64,000 nucleotides of DNA from Spirochaetia bacterium (GTDB taxonomy: Bacteria > Spirochaetota > Leptospiria > Turneriellales > JAOUOS01), in NCBI GenBank assembly GCA_029880265.1, contig JAOUOT010000002.1, forward strand, positions 271,702 to 335,701, given 5' to 3'. Shown piece after piece: positions 1 through 9,198 of this stretch; the first letter of the stretch is position 1, and every line of letters begins with the position of its first letter. The notes beneath the pieces were generated by a model that was given only the letters and a program-made list of their open reading frames with translations, did no database searches and had not been told where the DNA came from. The position numbers and the translations under genes were made by a program.

Positions 1-3000
1 AAATATTGAACCTTTTTGAGTATAATTTTCAAGAAGTTTAGGACTATAGTCTTCTAGCGTCAGATCACCTGTATGTTTTAACGCAATAAATTCAATGCGA
101 TTATTCTCATATGGATGTATTTTTTGATATTCGGCGATAATCGTAACCGCCTCTATCATATACAGATTTTTTATTCTTACAACCTGCCCCTTTTCGTCTT
201 TTTCGGCTTTTAACGCGTCTTTAGGAGCCATAAACGCCAGATAACTCTTTTTCGATTCGTCTTCTTTTGACTCTAGCAGATAAACGGGAACGTCTTCGAT
301 GGGAGAATACAGTCTTTTTATATGATATTTTTTTGACAATATATTTAAACGTTTTTTAATCTCATTTTTTATTGAAGCCGAAATTTTATCGGAAAACAAA
401 GGCGTATCTTTTTTATCAAATAATTCAATAACGGCTTCTTTATTTTTTAATATGCCTTCTTTTATTTTTTCAATTTCAGTCAGCCGCTTTTCTTTTAATT
501 TTTCAGACTCTGGAGGTTCATATAATATAGCTTTCTCTTTTAACGGATAAATATTCTTTATCTTTTTTTTAATGCTGTCTGCAAGAGAATTTTCAACCTG
601 CATTTGCTCTACCTGAAGCAATTTAAATAAAGCCTTGCCCATATTTACAGAATTCTTTTCAGATAAGTCTACAGCCTCAATTAAAAGTCTCAAGTTATCG
701 CGGTATCTGAGGTTCTCGTCAAAAGCTTTTTGAAGGTTTAAAAGCATCTGCTGGCTGTGTATAAAGCTTTTATGTACCTTTGCACCGTCTTTTACGCCAT
801 AAGAAATAATAATATCGTTCAACAGCTCTCTAAAATATTCAGGAGGAGAATAATCAAGATCTTTCCAATGAACAATTAGTCTGTTTAGCTCTTCAAAATA
901 AGAATAATCTTCTTCGACTATAGGCGAAAATATTTTATTAACATTATGAAAAATTTCAATAATTGAAATAATTTCTTTTTCTGCCTCTTCAGAAACGGTA
1001 AAATCTTTATTTTCTATAATTTTCTTAAGCGTTTCGTTTAGTTTATCAAATGTGGAATGATTTTGATTGTAGCCTAAGTAAAAAGTTTTCAATATTTTAA
1101 TTAAATCGCTAAAATAGTTCGCTTTATTTTTTGAAATAAATTCGCTTAACTCTTCGAAGTAAAGAAAATCCATCATATTTTGAGACATTGAAAGCGACGC
1201 TTCAATTTCTTTATTTCTGTTTTCTGTATTTACTTCTTTATCGGTCTGTTTGTTGGCGTCTTCTCCTTCAATTAAAAACAAAATTTCCCCTTCTCTTACA
1301 TTTCTGCCGATAATCAATCCGTCGGGAGTCTTGCCCAGCTCTAACTTATTCATATCGCCGTTTTCTAATAGCTGCGATATGGTACCGTCGACAGGAGCCG
1401 TTAAGGGCACTTCCATTTTCATGGCCGATACTACGATGACAACGTCGTCTTTTTTTACTTTGCTTCCTATTTTCAAGGCGGCGCCGCCTTTTTTTTCTTT
1501 ACCCAAAGTCACAAAGGTTCCCTGAAAAGGAGATCGAATAAGACCCTGAGGGTCTTGTTTTTTACCGGTATCTTCGGCAAATATTTTTAGGTTATAATAT
1601 TGCACTTTAGCATGATCTTTCATTTTTAATATGATATAGTTTGATCTTCTGTCGATTCTTATTCTAATAGATTTAAGACCAAGCCTTATTAGATAGTCGT
1701 CTTCTTTGTTTTTAGAAAAACTTATTTGAAACTTACCGTTATAGATATTATCAACAAAAACATAAAATGTATCGAGCTCGCTTTGAATGAATCGAACGGA
1801 ATATTTTTCATCTTGATATTGAACGTCGTATACGTCAGGGATTTTTGTCTGCTGGTGATTTCTTTGAAAATTTTCGATATGCCCGAAAACGACATATTCT
1901 TCAGCCGCTTTATGAATAATTCTAACATGTTCGGCAAGCGCCGCTAAGACAATCGGCGTTTTGCTTCGTCTGTCGCCTCTTTTTACTGCTTCGGGCATGG
2001 CTTTCTCGAGCTCAGGATAATCAGAAAGAAGTCTATTGGTGTAATTTCCGCTTAGAAATTCTTCATGATCCAATATTTTTAAGAGCAAGAATGTGTTGGT
2101 GCTTATGCCTGATACATAAAATTCTTCTAAAGCTCTTTTGATTCTTAATATTGCCTCTTTTCTTGTCGAGCCATATGATATTAGTTTGCCAATCATAGGA
2201 TCATAATTCATTAGTATCTTATCGCCTCTTTTAAAGCCAAAATCGCATCTGATGCCGTTAAAGGAAGGCAAGACAGTGTCTTTTATTTCGCCGGTAGAGG
2301 GCGCATAATTTTTTTCGGGTTCTTCGGCGTAAATGCGGCATTCAATCGAATGATTTCTCGGTTGAAGTCTTCTTTCAAGCGTTTTTTCAAAAGGAATTTC
2401 ATTTTCTCTGCCGTCAAAAAATAAAATCTGCCATTTTACAAGATCAATTTCCATAGCTTGATCAGTTACGCCATATTCTACCTGTAATCGGGTGTTCATT
2501 TCAAGAAATCCGAATTCTCCGCTTTTGGCGTCCATTAAAAATTCTACGGTTCCCGCGCCGCCGCCGGTTTCTTTATACCCCGATATATAAGCCATGTTTT
2601 CGGCGGCGTCTAAAAGTTTTTTATAGTTTTCTTCGTCGACAAAACTATGTCCGCTTTCTTCGATTATTTTTTGATTTCTTCTTTGAACGGCGCATTTTCT
2701 TACGCCCACGGCCATTCCGTTAAAAATTTGAACTTCAATATGAACAGGATACTCAATGAATTTTTCAAGATAAAATGTGGTATTTTTGTAAAGCTGTTCG
2801 CCTATGCGTTGACAAGATACAATGGCTTCGTTTAACTTATCGGCCGTAAAAACGGGAATCATACCTTTACCGCCGCCGCCTGCGTCAAGTTTTACAATTA
2901 CCGGATATCCGATATTTTCGGCAATTTTTTCGGCATGAGTTATATCGTTTATAGATTCTGAGCCTTCAAACAAGGGTACATTATTTTCTTTTGCAAGCGT

Positions 3001-3486
3001 TCTGGCCGCTAGTTTATTTCCCACTTTTTTCATTACTGACGAACACGGTCCCATAAAACTAATATCTTTTTTCGCGTGTTTGTTTATTGCTTCAAGAGCC
3101 TCTACAAAATTAACGTCTTCAGATAAAAAGCCATATCCCGGATATATTGCGTTTGCGTCTGAGATCAAAGCAGCCGCAAGTACAGTTGAAATAGAAACAT
3201 AGTTTCTGGCGTCGCCTATAAATATAGCTTCGTCGGCAAAATCATACCATGATTGCCCGATGTCGACGTCTGTCACAACGGCCACAGAGGGTATATTTTC
3301 TTCGCGTAACGACAAGAAAAATCTTTTTGCAATTTCTCCTCTGTTAGCGACTAAAACCTTTTGCAGCTTTTCTTTTCTCTGCATACTTTGCAGATGCCGC
3401 CGGTTTTTTAACGCCGGATTTGATTCTAAAAGGCTGATTTCAGCCGTTTCTATACTTTTAATTATTTCTTGTTCATCTTTCGTCAT
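1..3486 (-). CDS. Multidomain biotin-dependent acyl-CoA carboxylase (3' end beyond window)
   Basis: Large fused carboxylase of the acetyl-/propionyl-CoA carboxylase type; 1,162 codons lie in the window and the frame is still open at base 1. An extension of about 40 residues precedes a biotin carboxylase domain: the start of the N-lobe (LVANRGEIAKR), the ATP-grasp glycine loop GGGGKGM near residue 205, and the active-site stretch EMNTRLQVE near residue 329. A biotinyl domain follows with the AMKME motif, the biotinylated lysine being Lys690. Residues from about 735 to the edge are charged and probably helical with no motif I recognise; the carboxyltransferase half should lie to the left. The start is the first ATG of the frame. 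It probably makes malonyl-CoA or a related acyl-CoA, but the substrate cannot be read from this part. Very long fusions of this layout are known in Leptospira-like spirochaetes and in eukaryotic ACC. Confidence 0.88.
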   Translation of the reverse strand, partial: MTKDEQEIIKSIETAEISLLESNPALKNRRHLQSMQRKEKLQKVLVANRGEIAKRFFLSLREENIPSVAVVTDVDIGQSWYDFADEAIFIGDARNYVSISTVLAAALISDANAIYPGYGFLSEDVNFVEALEAINKHAKKDISFMGPCSSVMKKVGNKLAARTLAKENNVPLFEGSESINDITHAEKIAENIGYPVIVKLDAGGGGKGMIPVFTADKLNEAIVSCQRIGEQLYKNTTFYLEKFIEYPVHIEVQIFNGMAVGVRKCAVQRRNQKIIEESGHSFVDEENYKKLLDAAENMAYISGYKETGGGAGTVEFLMDAKSGEFGFLEMNTRLQVEYGVTDQAMEIDLVKWQILFFDGRENEIPFEKTLERRLQPRNHSIECRIYAEEPEKNYAPSTGEIKDTVLPSFNGIRCDFGFKRGDKILMNYDPMIGKLISYGSTRKEAILRIKRALEEFYVSGISTNTFLLLKILDHEEFLSGNYTNRLLSDYPELEKAMPEAVKRGDRRSKTPIVLAALAEHVRIIHKAAEEYVVFGHIENFQRNHQQTKIPDVYDVQYQDEKYSVRFIQSELDTFYVFVDNIYNGKFQISFSKNKEDDYLIRLGLKSIRIRIDRRSNYIILKMKDHAKVQYYNLKIFAEDTGKKQDPQGLIRSPFQGTFVTLGKEKKGGAALKIGSKVKKDDVVIVVSAMKMEVPLTAPVDGTISQLLENGDMNKLELGKTPDGLIIGRNVREGEILFLIEGEDANKQTDKEVNTENRNKEIEASLSMSQNMMDFLYFEELSEFISKNKANYFSDLIKILKTFYLGYNQNHSTFDKLNETLKKIIENKDFTVSEEAEKEIISIIEIFHNVNKIFSPIVEEDYSYFEELNRLIVHWKDLDYSPPEYFRELLNDIIISYGVKDGAKVHKSFIHSQQMLLNLQKAFDENLRYRDNLRLLIEAVDLSEKNSVNMGKALFKLLQVEQMQVENSLADSIKKKIKNIYPLKEKAILYEPPESEKLKEKRLTEIEKIKEGILKNKEAVIELFDKKDTPLFSDKISASIKNEIKKRLNILSKKYHIKRLYSPIEDVPVYLLESKEDESKKSYLAFMAPKDALKAEKDEKGQVVRIKNLYMIEAVTIIAEYQKIHPYENNRIEFIALKHTGDLTLEDYSPKLLENYTQKGSIF

Positions 3487-3580
3487 GCTTCTTTACGCTC
3501 GCTTTGATTAACCGTTTTTTTAGTTTGATTTTTCTTTTTCAGGCTAAGCTGTCAACTAAATATCGCAGATTACAATAGTA

Positions 3581-4621
3581 TTAATTAAAAAGTTTTTTAT
3601 ACCGGTAAGAAAATGTCTGTCTTGGAATACCCAACAGCATGGCTGCGTTTGAAAGGTTACCGCCCGCTTCGTCATATGCCCACTTCAAAGCCTTTCTTTC
3701 TTTTTCGGCCAAGATTTCGGGAAGAGTTCTTCCTAAATATGACTCTTTTTTATCATTTTCTTTAATAAACGGCTTTATTTGCTTTTTCTCTTCAAATGCG
3801 GCGTCTTTAGATTCTTCAATCCAGAATAAATAACCTATCGCTTTTACATTTTCGTTTTCTAAAATTCCCGCTTTTTGAATACAGCGCATAAAGACAGTTT
3901 TGTTCTTTTCAAGCGTGTCTATCTTCAATATCTCGCTTAATTTCAACTCAGATTTTATGGCCATCTCGCCGATTATATTTTTGGCGTTTTTGATTAACTC
4001 TAAAGTTCTAAGCTTAAAAACACCTTTTCTGTTTGTTTCCCATTCTTTATTGAAGAATAGTTCGACTCCTGAGGTATCAAGGGCCAGCATAGGCAAAGGC
4101 AGCGTTTCAACGGCGTTGATAAGTAAGTTTGACCAGTATATCTTTTTTTTATATTCATTTTCAAGTTTAGTATAAGACTCTGTCGTCGCTGCGCGTTTGT
4201 CATTTTTTGTTTCTTCGGTTTTTTTTTCAATTTTAATTTTTATGGGCTGTTTTTTTTCGTCTTCGGCGGGATTCCATTTTTTTATAGACGGAATATTTTC
4301 CCATGACTGAATAATCTCTTTTCTTCCCCATAATCCCGTTAACTCAAATTCTGAATTAACAACGGGAAAAACAAGCTTTTCTTCTTGTTTTACGGCATAT
4401 TTCTCATAAATCTCTAAAGCTTCTTCTAAGTCTGTTATTTCTAAAATAATTTTTTCAGGTTCGTCGTTTATTTCTTTTAAACGATCTAAGTCGCTTAAAT
4501 TCTCTTCAATAATCGATTTCTTTATAACGCCCGTTAACTTCCCTTTTTTTATAAAAAATAAATATTCGGTTTCGTAAAAGAAAAAAAATCTAAGTAATTT
4601 TTTGATTTTATCAATTTCCAC
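3581..4621 (-). CDS. Fis-type transcriptional regulator with CBS-like and PAS-like sensor parts
   Basis: 346 residues. The C-terminal 45 residues form a Fis/NtrC-type helix-turn-helix (AYDEAGGNLSNAAMLLGIPR, then QTFSYRYKKL). The middle (about 165-275) resembles a PAS sensor, beginning LPLPMLALDTSG. The N-terminal 115 residues contain two similar segments ending in KLTGVIKKS and ELTGLWGRKE, suggestive of a degenerate CBS pair. The central AAA+ sigma-54 activation domain normally found with this HTH is absent, so it is unlikely to activate sigma-54 promoters directly and may act as a simple DNA-binding sensor. It lies 17 bp downstream of the preceding gene and 94 bp upstream of the carboxylase, so it is probably cotranscribed with both. 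The HTH call is firm; the ligand and the N-terminal fold are inference. Confidence 0.72.
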   Translation of the reverse strand: MEIDKIKKLLRFFFFYETEYLFFIKKGKLTGVIKKSIIEENLSDLDRLKEINDEPEKIILEITDLEEALEIYEKYAVKQEEKLVFPVVNSEFELTGLWGRKEIIQSWENIPSIKKWNPAEDEKKQPIKIKIEKKTEETKNDKRAATTESYTKLENEYKKKIYWSNLLINAVETLPLPMLALDTSGVELFFNKEWETNRKGVFKLRTLELIKNAKNIIGEMAIKSELKLSEILKIDTLEKNKTVFMRCIQKAGILENENVKAIGYLFWIEESKDAAFEEKKQIKPFIKENDKKESYLGRTLPEILAEKERKALKWAYDEAGGNLSNAAMLLGIPRQTFSYRYKKLFN

Positions 4622-4638
4622 TTCTTAACCAGGCCGCC

Positions 4639-5460
4639 TTAACTTTGATAAAGTTTCATTTCTTCGCCGTCTCGAATAAAATATCTCTCGCCTCTTATTT
4701 TAATATATAATCCGTAAGCGTCTTGACGAATCGGCATTCGCTTAAGTTTTTTTTGAAGTAGATTTTTTGAAAGAACCATGGTGCCCTTTATTTCATCCAG
4801 TAAATAACCGGCAAGTTTTTCGCTTTTCTGTTTTAAAAGGACTGCCTTTTTTGTATTCGGTTTTGTTTCATACGAAGTATATCCGGGAAGATACTGAAAT
4901 GAATAAATATTAGGAGGATTAATTCTTTTAATTTGAAGCTTTACTTCTTTTTTTGCTTTTACGTCAGCCTGCCAGACCTTTTCTAAATAAGGAATTAAAA
5001 ACGCCATTTTACCGTTTTTAACCATTAAAAATTTAACGGCGTTGTTCATCTCAAGTCTTGCCGATAATAATTTTTCTTTTAAAAGACTTCTAGCCTTTCG
5101 TTCAAGCCGTTTTTTCAGCTTCCGTTGAATTTTTGTATCGATAATCTCATTGGGACATTTTTTAACGGCCGTTCGAATATCTTTATGTATTGCTTGAAAT
5201 TCATGAGAATCATAACCCCTTTTTTTTCTAAGATTTTTTATAGAATAAATTAAATCAATCACTCGTTTGACAAAATTATCAGATCTGGTTTTTACGGCTG
5301 TATTTAGTATTGTATTTAAGTTCGCGTTTATTTTTTCGTAATCAGATATCAATTCAAAATATTTTTTCTCAAGCGCCATAAAATCTTGTTCTACATTCTT
5401 TAATTCGTTATCAAGAATATAATATAAATCGTCTATAGATAATTTATTCGGTTCTGCCAT
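4639..5460 (-). CDS. Conserved-looking basic coiled-coil protein, function unknown
   Basis: 273 residues; I do not recognise the family. Residues 10-60 look like a coiled coil, followed by a very Lys/Arg-rich helical region (around 75-135) and a C-terminal part of mixed beta character ending in YIKIRGERYFIRDGEEMKLY. There is no signal peptide or membrane segment, so it is probably cytoplasmic. It starts 8 bp after pgpA and ends 17 bp before the Fis-type regulator, which suggests one transcript. The basic middle could bind nucleic acid, but there is no motif to prove that. Confidence 0.6.
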   Translation of the reverse strand: MAEPNKLSIDDLYYILDNELKNVEQDFMALEKKYFELISDYEKINANLNTILNTAVKTRSDNFVKRVIDLIYSIKNLRKKRGYDSHEFQAIHKDIRTAVKKCPNEIIDTKIQRKLKKRLERKARSLLKEKLLSARLEMNNAVKFLMVKNGKMAFLIPYLEKVWQADVKAKKEVKLQIKRINPPNIYSFQYLPGYTSYETKPNTKKAVLLKQKSEKLAGYLLDEIKGTMVLSKNLLQKKLKRMPIRQDAYGLYIKIRGERYFIRDGEEMKLYQS

Positions 5461-5468
5461 AATCGTTA

Positions 5469-5939
5469 TTATATACTTATCGACCTGTTAAGCAGCAATA
5501 ATATAGCAACAGAATATACGCCGGCCAATAAATCGTCGAGCATTATACCCCAACCGCCCCTTAAATTCTGTATAATATTCAAGGGCCATGGTTTGAAAAT
5601 ATCAAAAAATCGAAACAGAATAAAGCCGGCTGCAAGATAAAAAATAGCCGCGGGAACAAAACAAAATATAATAAATACGCCCGCAAATTCGTCAATAACT
5701 ATCCATGAAGGATCTTTCTCGCCCGATTCGAAGGCGGCCTTTTCAGAAACAAATAATCCTATTGTAAAAACCGCAAATGTTAAAACAATAAAGAAAATTC
5801 CAGATTCATCGGGAAAATAATATCCCAATATGAAAGATATTAAAATGGCCGCTAGAGAGCCCCATGTTCCCGGAGCGTGCGGCAAAAAACCTGTATAAAA
5901 TCCTGAAGCTATAAACTCAATTAATTTTTCTACTTTCAC
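5469..5939 (-). CDS. pgpA: Phosphatidylglycerophosphatase A
   Basis: 156 residues, normal length for PgpA. It removes the phosphate of phosphatidylglycerophosphate to give phosphatidylglycerol in the inner membrane. Family signatures are visible in order: GFLPHAPGTWGSLAA near the N-terminus, the acidic WIVIDEFAGV centre, FRFFDIFKPWP, and a closing GGWGIMLDDLLAGVYS. Several hydrophobic segments indicate a multispanning membrane protein. Its start lies 23 bp inside the 3' end of pgsA, the gene for the preceding step, so the two are translationally coupled and together make phosphatidylglycerol from CDP-diacylglycerol. Confidence 0.92.
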   Translation of the reverse strand: MKVEKLIEFIASGFYTGFLPHAPGTWGSLAAILISFILGYYFPDESGIFFIVLTFAVFTIGLFVSEKAAFESGEKDPSWIVIDEFAGVFIIFCFVPAAIFYLAAGFILFRFFDIFKPWPLNIIQNLRGGWGIMLDDLLAGVYSVAILLLLNRSISI

Positions 5940-6648
5940 TTTTTTCGCGCCTTAAATAATACGGGGGCAAAAGAACCCTATAGTTTGTATACAAATAACG
6001 CAAGCCCGATAAAATAGTTACGATAGTCGTCGCCAACATTAAAAAATAAGGAACCGACTGGGCAAAAACTTTCTTTGTCTCAGAAGGATACGCTCTTTCG
6101 TCTTCTATCATTTTTATGCCTTCAATAAACAGCTCTGCCGCTATTTCAAAATTCTTTTTACCCTGTATTTGCCCCTGCTCAAAAGTTTCTTGAATATCGA
6201 CTCGATATGATCGAACAAAAAACACAACTATTATAATCATTATAGAAGTCAGCTGAAAAACTGTTTTTGCTTTTGCCAGACGCGTGGTTCTGACTTCAGT
6301 GCCTTTTTTAATGGCCAAAAAACGCATCAACGTAATCAATAAATCGCGGCTTATAATAGCGAGTATCATCCATAAAGGAATTTGCTTATCGAGAAAATAA
6401 AAAGCAAAAAGACTGGCAATTACCAGAAACTTATCGGCCAAAGGATCCAGAAACCTTCCAAACTTGCTCTCTTGATTCCATTTGCGGGCCAAATAACCGT
6501 CGAGCAAATCGGTAACCGAAGCTACCATAAAAAGTATTATGGCAATTAGGCGATAAACGGGAATATCATGAAGTAAAAAAAATAAAAAAAAAGGTATTAT
6601 TGCAACTCTGATTACGGTTAATATATTGGGAAGATTCATAAATGTCAT
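5917..6648 (-). CDS. pgsA: CDP-diacylglycerol-glycerol-3-phosphate 3-phosphatidyltransferase
   Basis: 243-residue CDP-alcohol phosphatidyltransferase catalysing the committed step of phosphatidylglycerol synthesis. The catalytic motif is visible as DLLDGYLARKWNQESKFG then RFLDPLADK (D-x2-D-G-x2-A-R-x8-G-x3-D-x3-D form) near residue 50. It opens with the family's usual MNLPNILTVIRV. The protein is about 60 residues longer than typical PgsA because of a polar insert (around residues 150-205, between two membrane helices) rich in Glu, Lys and Gln. Its ATG overlaps the stop of rimO by one base (TAATG on the minus strand), so translation is probably coupled. Confidence 0.92.
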   Translation of the reverse strand: MTFMNLPNILTVIRVAIIPFFLFFLLHDIPVYRLIAIILFMVASVTDLLDGYLARKWNQESKFGRFLDPLADKFLVIASLFAFYFLDKQIPLWMILAIISRDLLITLMRFLAIKKGTEVRTTRLAKAKTVFQLTSIMIIIVVFFVRSYRVDIQETFEQGQIQGKKNFEIAAELFIEGIKMIEDERAYPSETKKVFAQSVPYFLMLATTIVTILSGLRYLYTNYRVLLPPYYLRREKSESRKIN

Positions 6649-8015
6649 TATTTTTTATCGTATTCAGCCAGCCAATCATATTCCATCGCCGCGGTAAATT
6701 TGACGGGAATCAAGTCGCCTATCTTAAGCTCATTATGATTATCTTTCTTTTCAACATAAACGACCTCGTCGATTACAGGCGAGTCTTGCTGCCTTCTAGC
6801 TTCTATTTCATTTTTATTGAAACCATCTATCATAACCTCTTCAACGGTTCCGATGATTTTTTTTCGATAATCTTCTCTTAATTTCAAATGATATTCTCTT
6901 ATTCGATTAATGCGCTCTGCCTTTATGTCTTCAGAGATATTATCGTCAAATTTTTTTGCGGCGTAAGCGCCGTCTTCATGCGAATATGAGAAAAGAGAGA
7001 CTTTATCAATTTGATTTTCGCCAAGAAACTGTATAATTTTATCTACGTCTTCTTCTGTTTCATCGGGATAACCGAGAATAAAAGAGCTTCTAATTTCTAT
7101 ATTTTTACGAACTAAACGGGCCTCTTTTAATAAAGACGAAAACAGTCTGCTATCGGCCGGCCTGTTCATAAGCTTAAGAACTCGTTCTGAAATATGTTGA
7201 AAAGGAATATCCAGATAAGACGCCAGCTTGGGAAATTTTTCAAATAAATAAAATAAATCAAATATTTTCTTTTCGGGAAATAAATAGTGCAGTCTTATCC
7301 ATTTTACTTCTTCAAAAGATGAAAAATATTCAATCGCAGCGTCTAAGACGTCTACATCTGCCCTAACGCTGTCTTGACTAACCAAAATTACTTCGCTAAC
7401 ACAACGGCCGCTTCTAATTTCTTTCTCGTCATAAAATTGATTTTTAATTTTTTCAATATCATAGGCGATAAAACGTCCTCTGATTTGCGGAATTACGCAA
7501 AAACCACATTTTCGAGAACATCCCTGCCCTATGCGAATATAAGCGTAAGAGTTTGACGTTTTTTTTAAAGCAAAAGAAGTCTTAGTATCACTTGAAAAAG
7601 ACGAAAAGTTTAAGCTTTTCAAATAGTCTTTAATTAATAAAGGAATTTCCCTATATCTGCCCGTACCGACAATTATATCGATATCAGATATTTCTTCTTT
7701 CAATTCTTTTTCATAACGCTGAGCAAAACAACCCACTACGACGATTATTTTTTTTTGAGATTTTGTTTTATTATTTTTTAGTTCTACGGCTTTTAAGATT
7801 GTTTCAATTGTTTCTTTGCTGGCTTCTTTAATAAAAGAACATGTATTAACGATAATAATATCCGCTTTTTTAGAGTTTTCAACTTCAAAAAAGTTATTAT
7901 GCGCCATTGATACGCGTATTTCTCTAGAATCGGCTTTATTCTTGGGACAACCTAGCGTTTCAATATAGTAACTATTAAAAAAATTATTTTCGATTTTGCT
8001 TCTCAAATTTTGCAA
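6648..8015 (-). CDS. rimO: Ribosomal protein S12 methylthiotransferase
   Basis: 455-residue radical-SAM methylthiotransferase. An N-terminal UPF0004 domain starts at ETLGCPKNKADS, the GCPKN form typical of RimO rather than MiaB. The radical-SAM cluster is GCSRKCGFCVIPQIRGR (Cys-x3-Cys-x2-Cys), and a C-terminal TRAM-like RNA-binding domain follows after about residue 385. RimO adds a methylthio group to the conserved aspartate of ribosomal protein S12 using two [4Fe-4S] clusters. It is followed without a gap by pgsA. RimO is favoured over MiaB and MtaB because of the GCPKN motif and overall length. Confidence 0.9.
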   Translation of the reverse strand: MQNLRSKIENNFFNSYYIETLGCPKNKADSREIRVSMAHNNFFEVENSKKADIIIVNTCSFIKEASKETIETILKAVELKNNKTKSQKKIIVVVGCFAQRYEKELKEEISDIDIIVGTGRYREIPLLIKDYLKSLNFSSFSSDTKTSFALKKTSNSYAYIRIGQGCSRKCGFCVIPQIRGRFIAYDIEKIKNQFYDEKEIRSGRCVSEVILVSQDSVRADVDVLDAAIEYFSSFEEVKWIRLHYLFPEKKIFDLFYLFEKFPKLASYLDIPFQHISERVLKLMNRPADSRLFSSLLKEARLVRKNIEIRSSFILGYPDETEEDVDKIIQFLGENQIDKVSLFSYSHEDGAYAAKKFDDNISEDIKAERINRIREYHLKLREDYRKKIIGTVEEVMIDGFNKNEIEARRQQDSPVIDEVVYVEKKDNHNELKIGDLIPVKFTAAMEYDWLAEYDKK

Positions 8016-8048
8016 GAAAAGAGGTTGTGCAATTTAATTTCAAGACGA

Positions 8049-9176
8049 TTACAGGTCTTTGACAATGACTTGAAACTTGGTTTGCTCGATAGGGTCCCGC
8101 ACTTTTCTAATAATTTTGCTTACCTGCTCGCCTTTTTTGCCGAATTTATATTCTTTACTGTTCACGCGTATTTTTATAGCGCCGGCGTCGCCGATTTTCA
8201 TCTGAATACTGTCGCTCGCTTCATAAAAAAGTTTTGAATTAGACGCGAAAAGCTCTCTTTTGCAAGGCTTTCCGTCAACGCATATTTCAATGAAATTTTG
8301 TCCTGTTGTAAAAGCCTCTAAACGAATAATAAAATTCTCGTCTTTTATTACGCTTATATTTTCAGAAGATTCACTTGTTTCTTCGCCCTGCTCTTCCTGG
8401 GCCTGTATTTTCTCGCCCAGATCAATTTGCAGTTTTACCGTATTTGGAGTCGCCCCCATCAGCGAAATTCTAAATTTTCGTGGAATTGCTTCTTCAGATA
8501 CCCAGACAGGATCATTAGGGCTTATTAAAAATTCTTTTTTCCCCGGATAAAATTCAATGAAAGCCTTATTTTCATTAGAATTTTCTTGATTATATTCCAA
8601 TGTTTTTAAAATTAAATAAACTTCTACGTTATCAATCGAAAAATCGATGCCTTTGCCTATGGGCACAAGGGCCGTCGTAAAACCGGAACGAAGTTTTACG
8701 TGCTCGGTTTCTTCTACCGGAACCTGATTTGAAGTTTGTATGATATCTTCAATATCGGGCTGTTTATTAACCTGCTGTGTCTGCTTGGCCGCGCCTGGTT
8801 CAAAAGATACTTGAGTATAAATAAGATATCCAACTGCTATGATAATCAAAGGCAGAAGCGTCGGAAGGCTGTATTTTTTAACATAATCAAAGATTGTAAG
8901 GGTGGGTCTGGTAAGTTCTCTAAGCGGAACTTCTTTTTCTACAAGTTGAATTCCTCTATACATTTGAATAATTTTATCAGAATCAAGCTCTAAATATTGC
9001 GCATAACTTTTTAAGAACCCAATAGCGTAAGTCTCTCCGGGGAAAACGCCAAAATTATTTTCTTCAAGAGCTTTTAAGTGTCTTAACGTAATGTTTGTTT
9101 CTTCTGAAGCCGTTTTTAACGGTATTCTTTTTTCTTCTCTTGTTCTTGCTAAAAGCTCTCCTGCTGTTTCTTTCAC
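8049..9176 (-). CDS. rodZ: RodZ-like helix-turn-helix membrane protein
   Basis: 375 residues. The N-terminus is the HTH_25 (Xre-like) domain of RodZ: GELLARTREEKRIPLKTASE, then LRHLKALEENNFGVFPGETYAIGFLKSYA. One membrane helix follows at about residues 108-127, then a periplasmic region of about 245 residues ending in a DUF4115-like beta domain. In rod-shaped bacteria RodZ links MreB to the elongation machinery, and that role is the natural inference here. It lies 22 bp after lolA and 33 bp before rimO. The periplasmic region is longer and more acidic than in well-studied RodZ proteins. Confidence 0.82.
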   Translation of the reverse strand: MKETAGELLARTREEKRIPLKTASEETNITLRHLKALEENNFGVFPGETYAIGFLKSYAQYLELDSDKIIQMYRGIQLVEKEVPLRELTRPTLTIFDYVKKYSLPTLLPLIIIAVGYLIYTQVSFEPGAAKQTQQVNKQPDIEDIIQTSNQVPVEETEHVKLRSGFTTALVPIGKGIDFSIDNVEVYLILKTLEYNQENSNENKAFIEFYPGKKEFLISPNDPVWVSEEAIPRKFRISLMGATPNTVKLQIDLGEKIQAQEEQGEETSESSENISVIKDENFIIRLEAFTTGQNFIEICVDGKPCKRELFASNSKLFYEASDSIQMKIGDAGAIKIRVNSKEYKFGKKGEQVSKIIRKVRDPIEQTKFQVIVKDL

Positions 9177-9198
9177 AACTTACTCCTAATTTCTTGCG

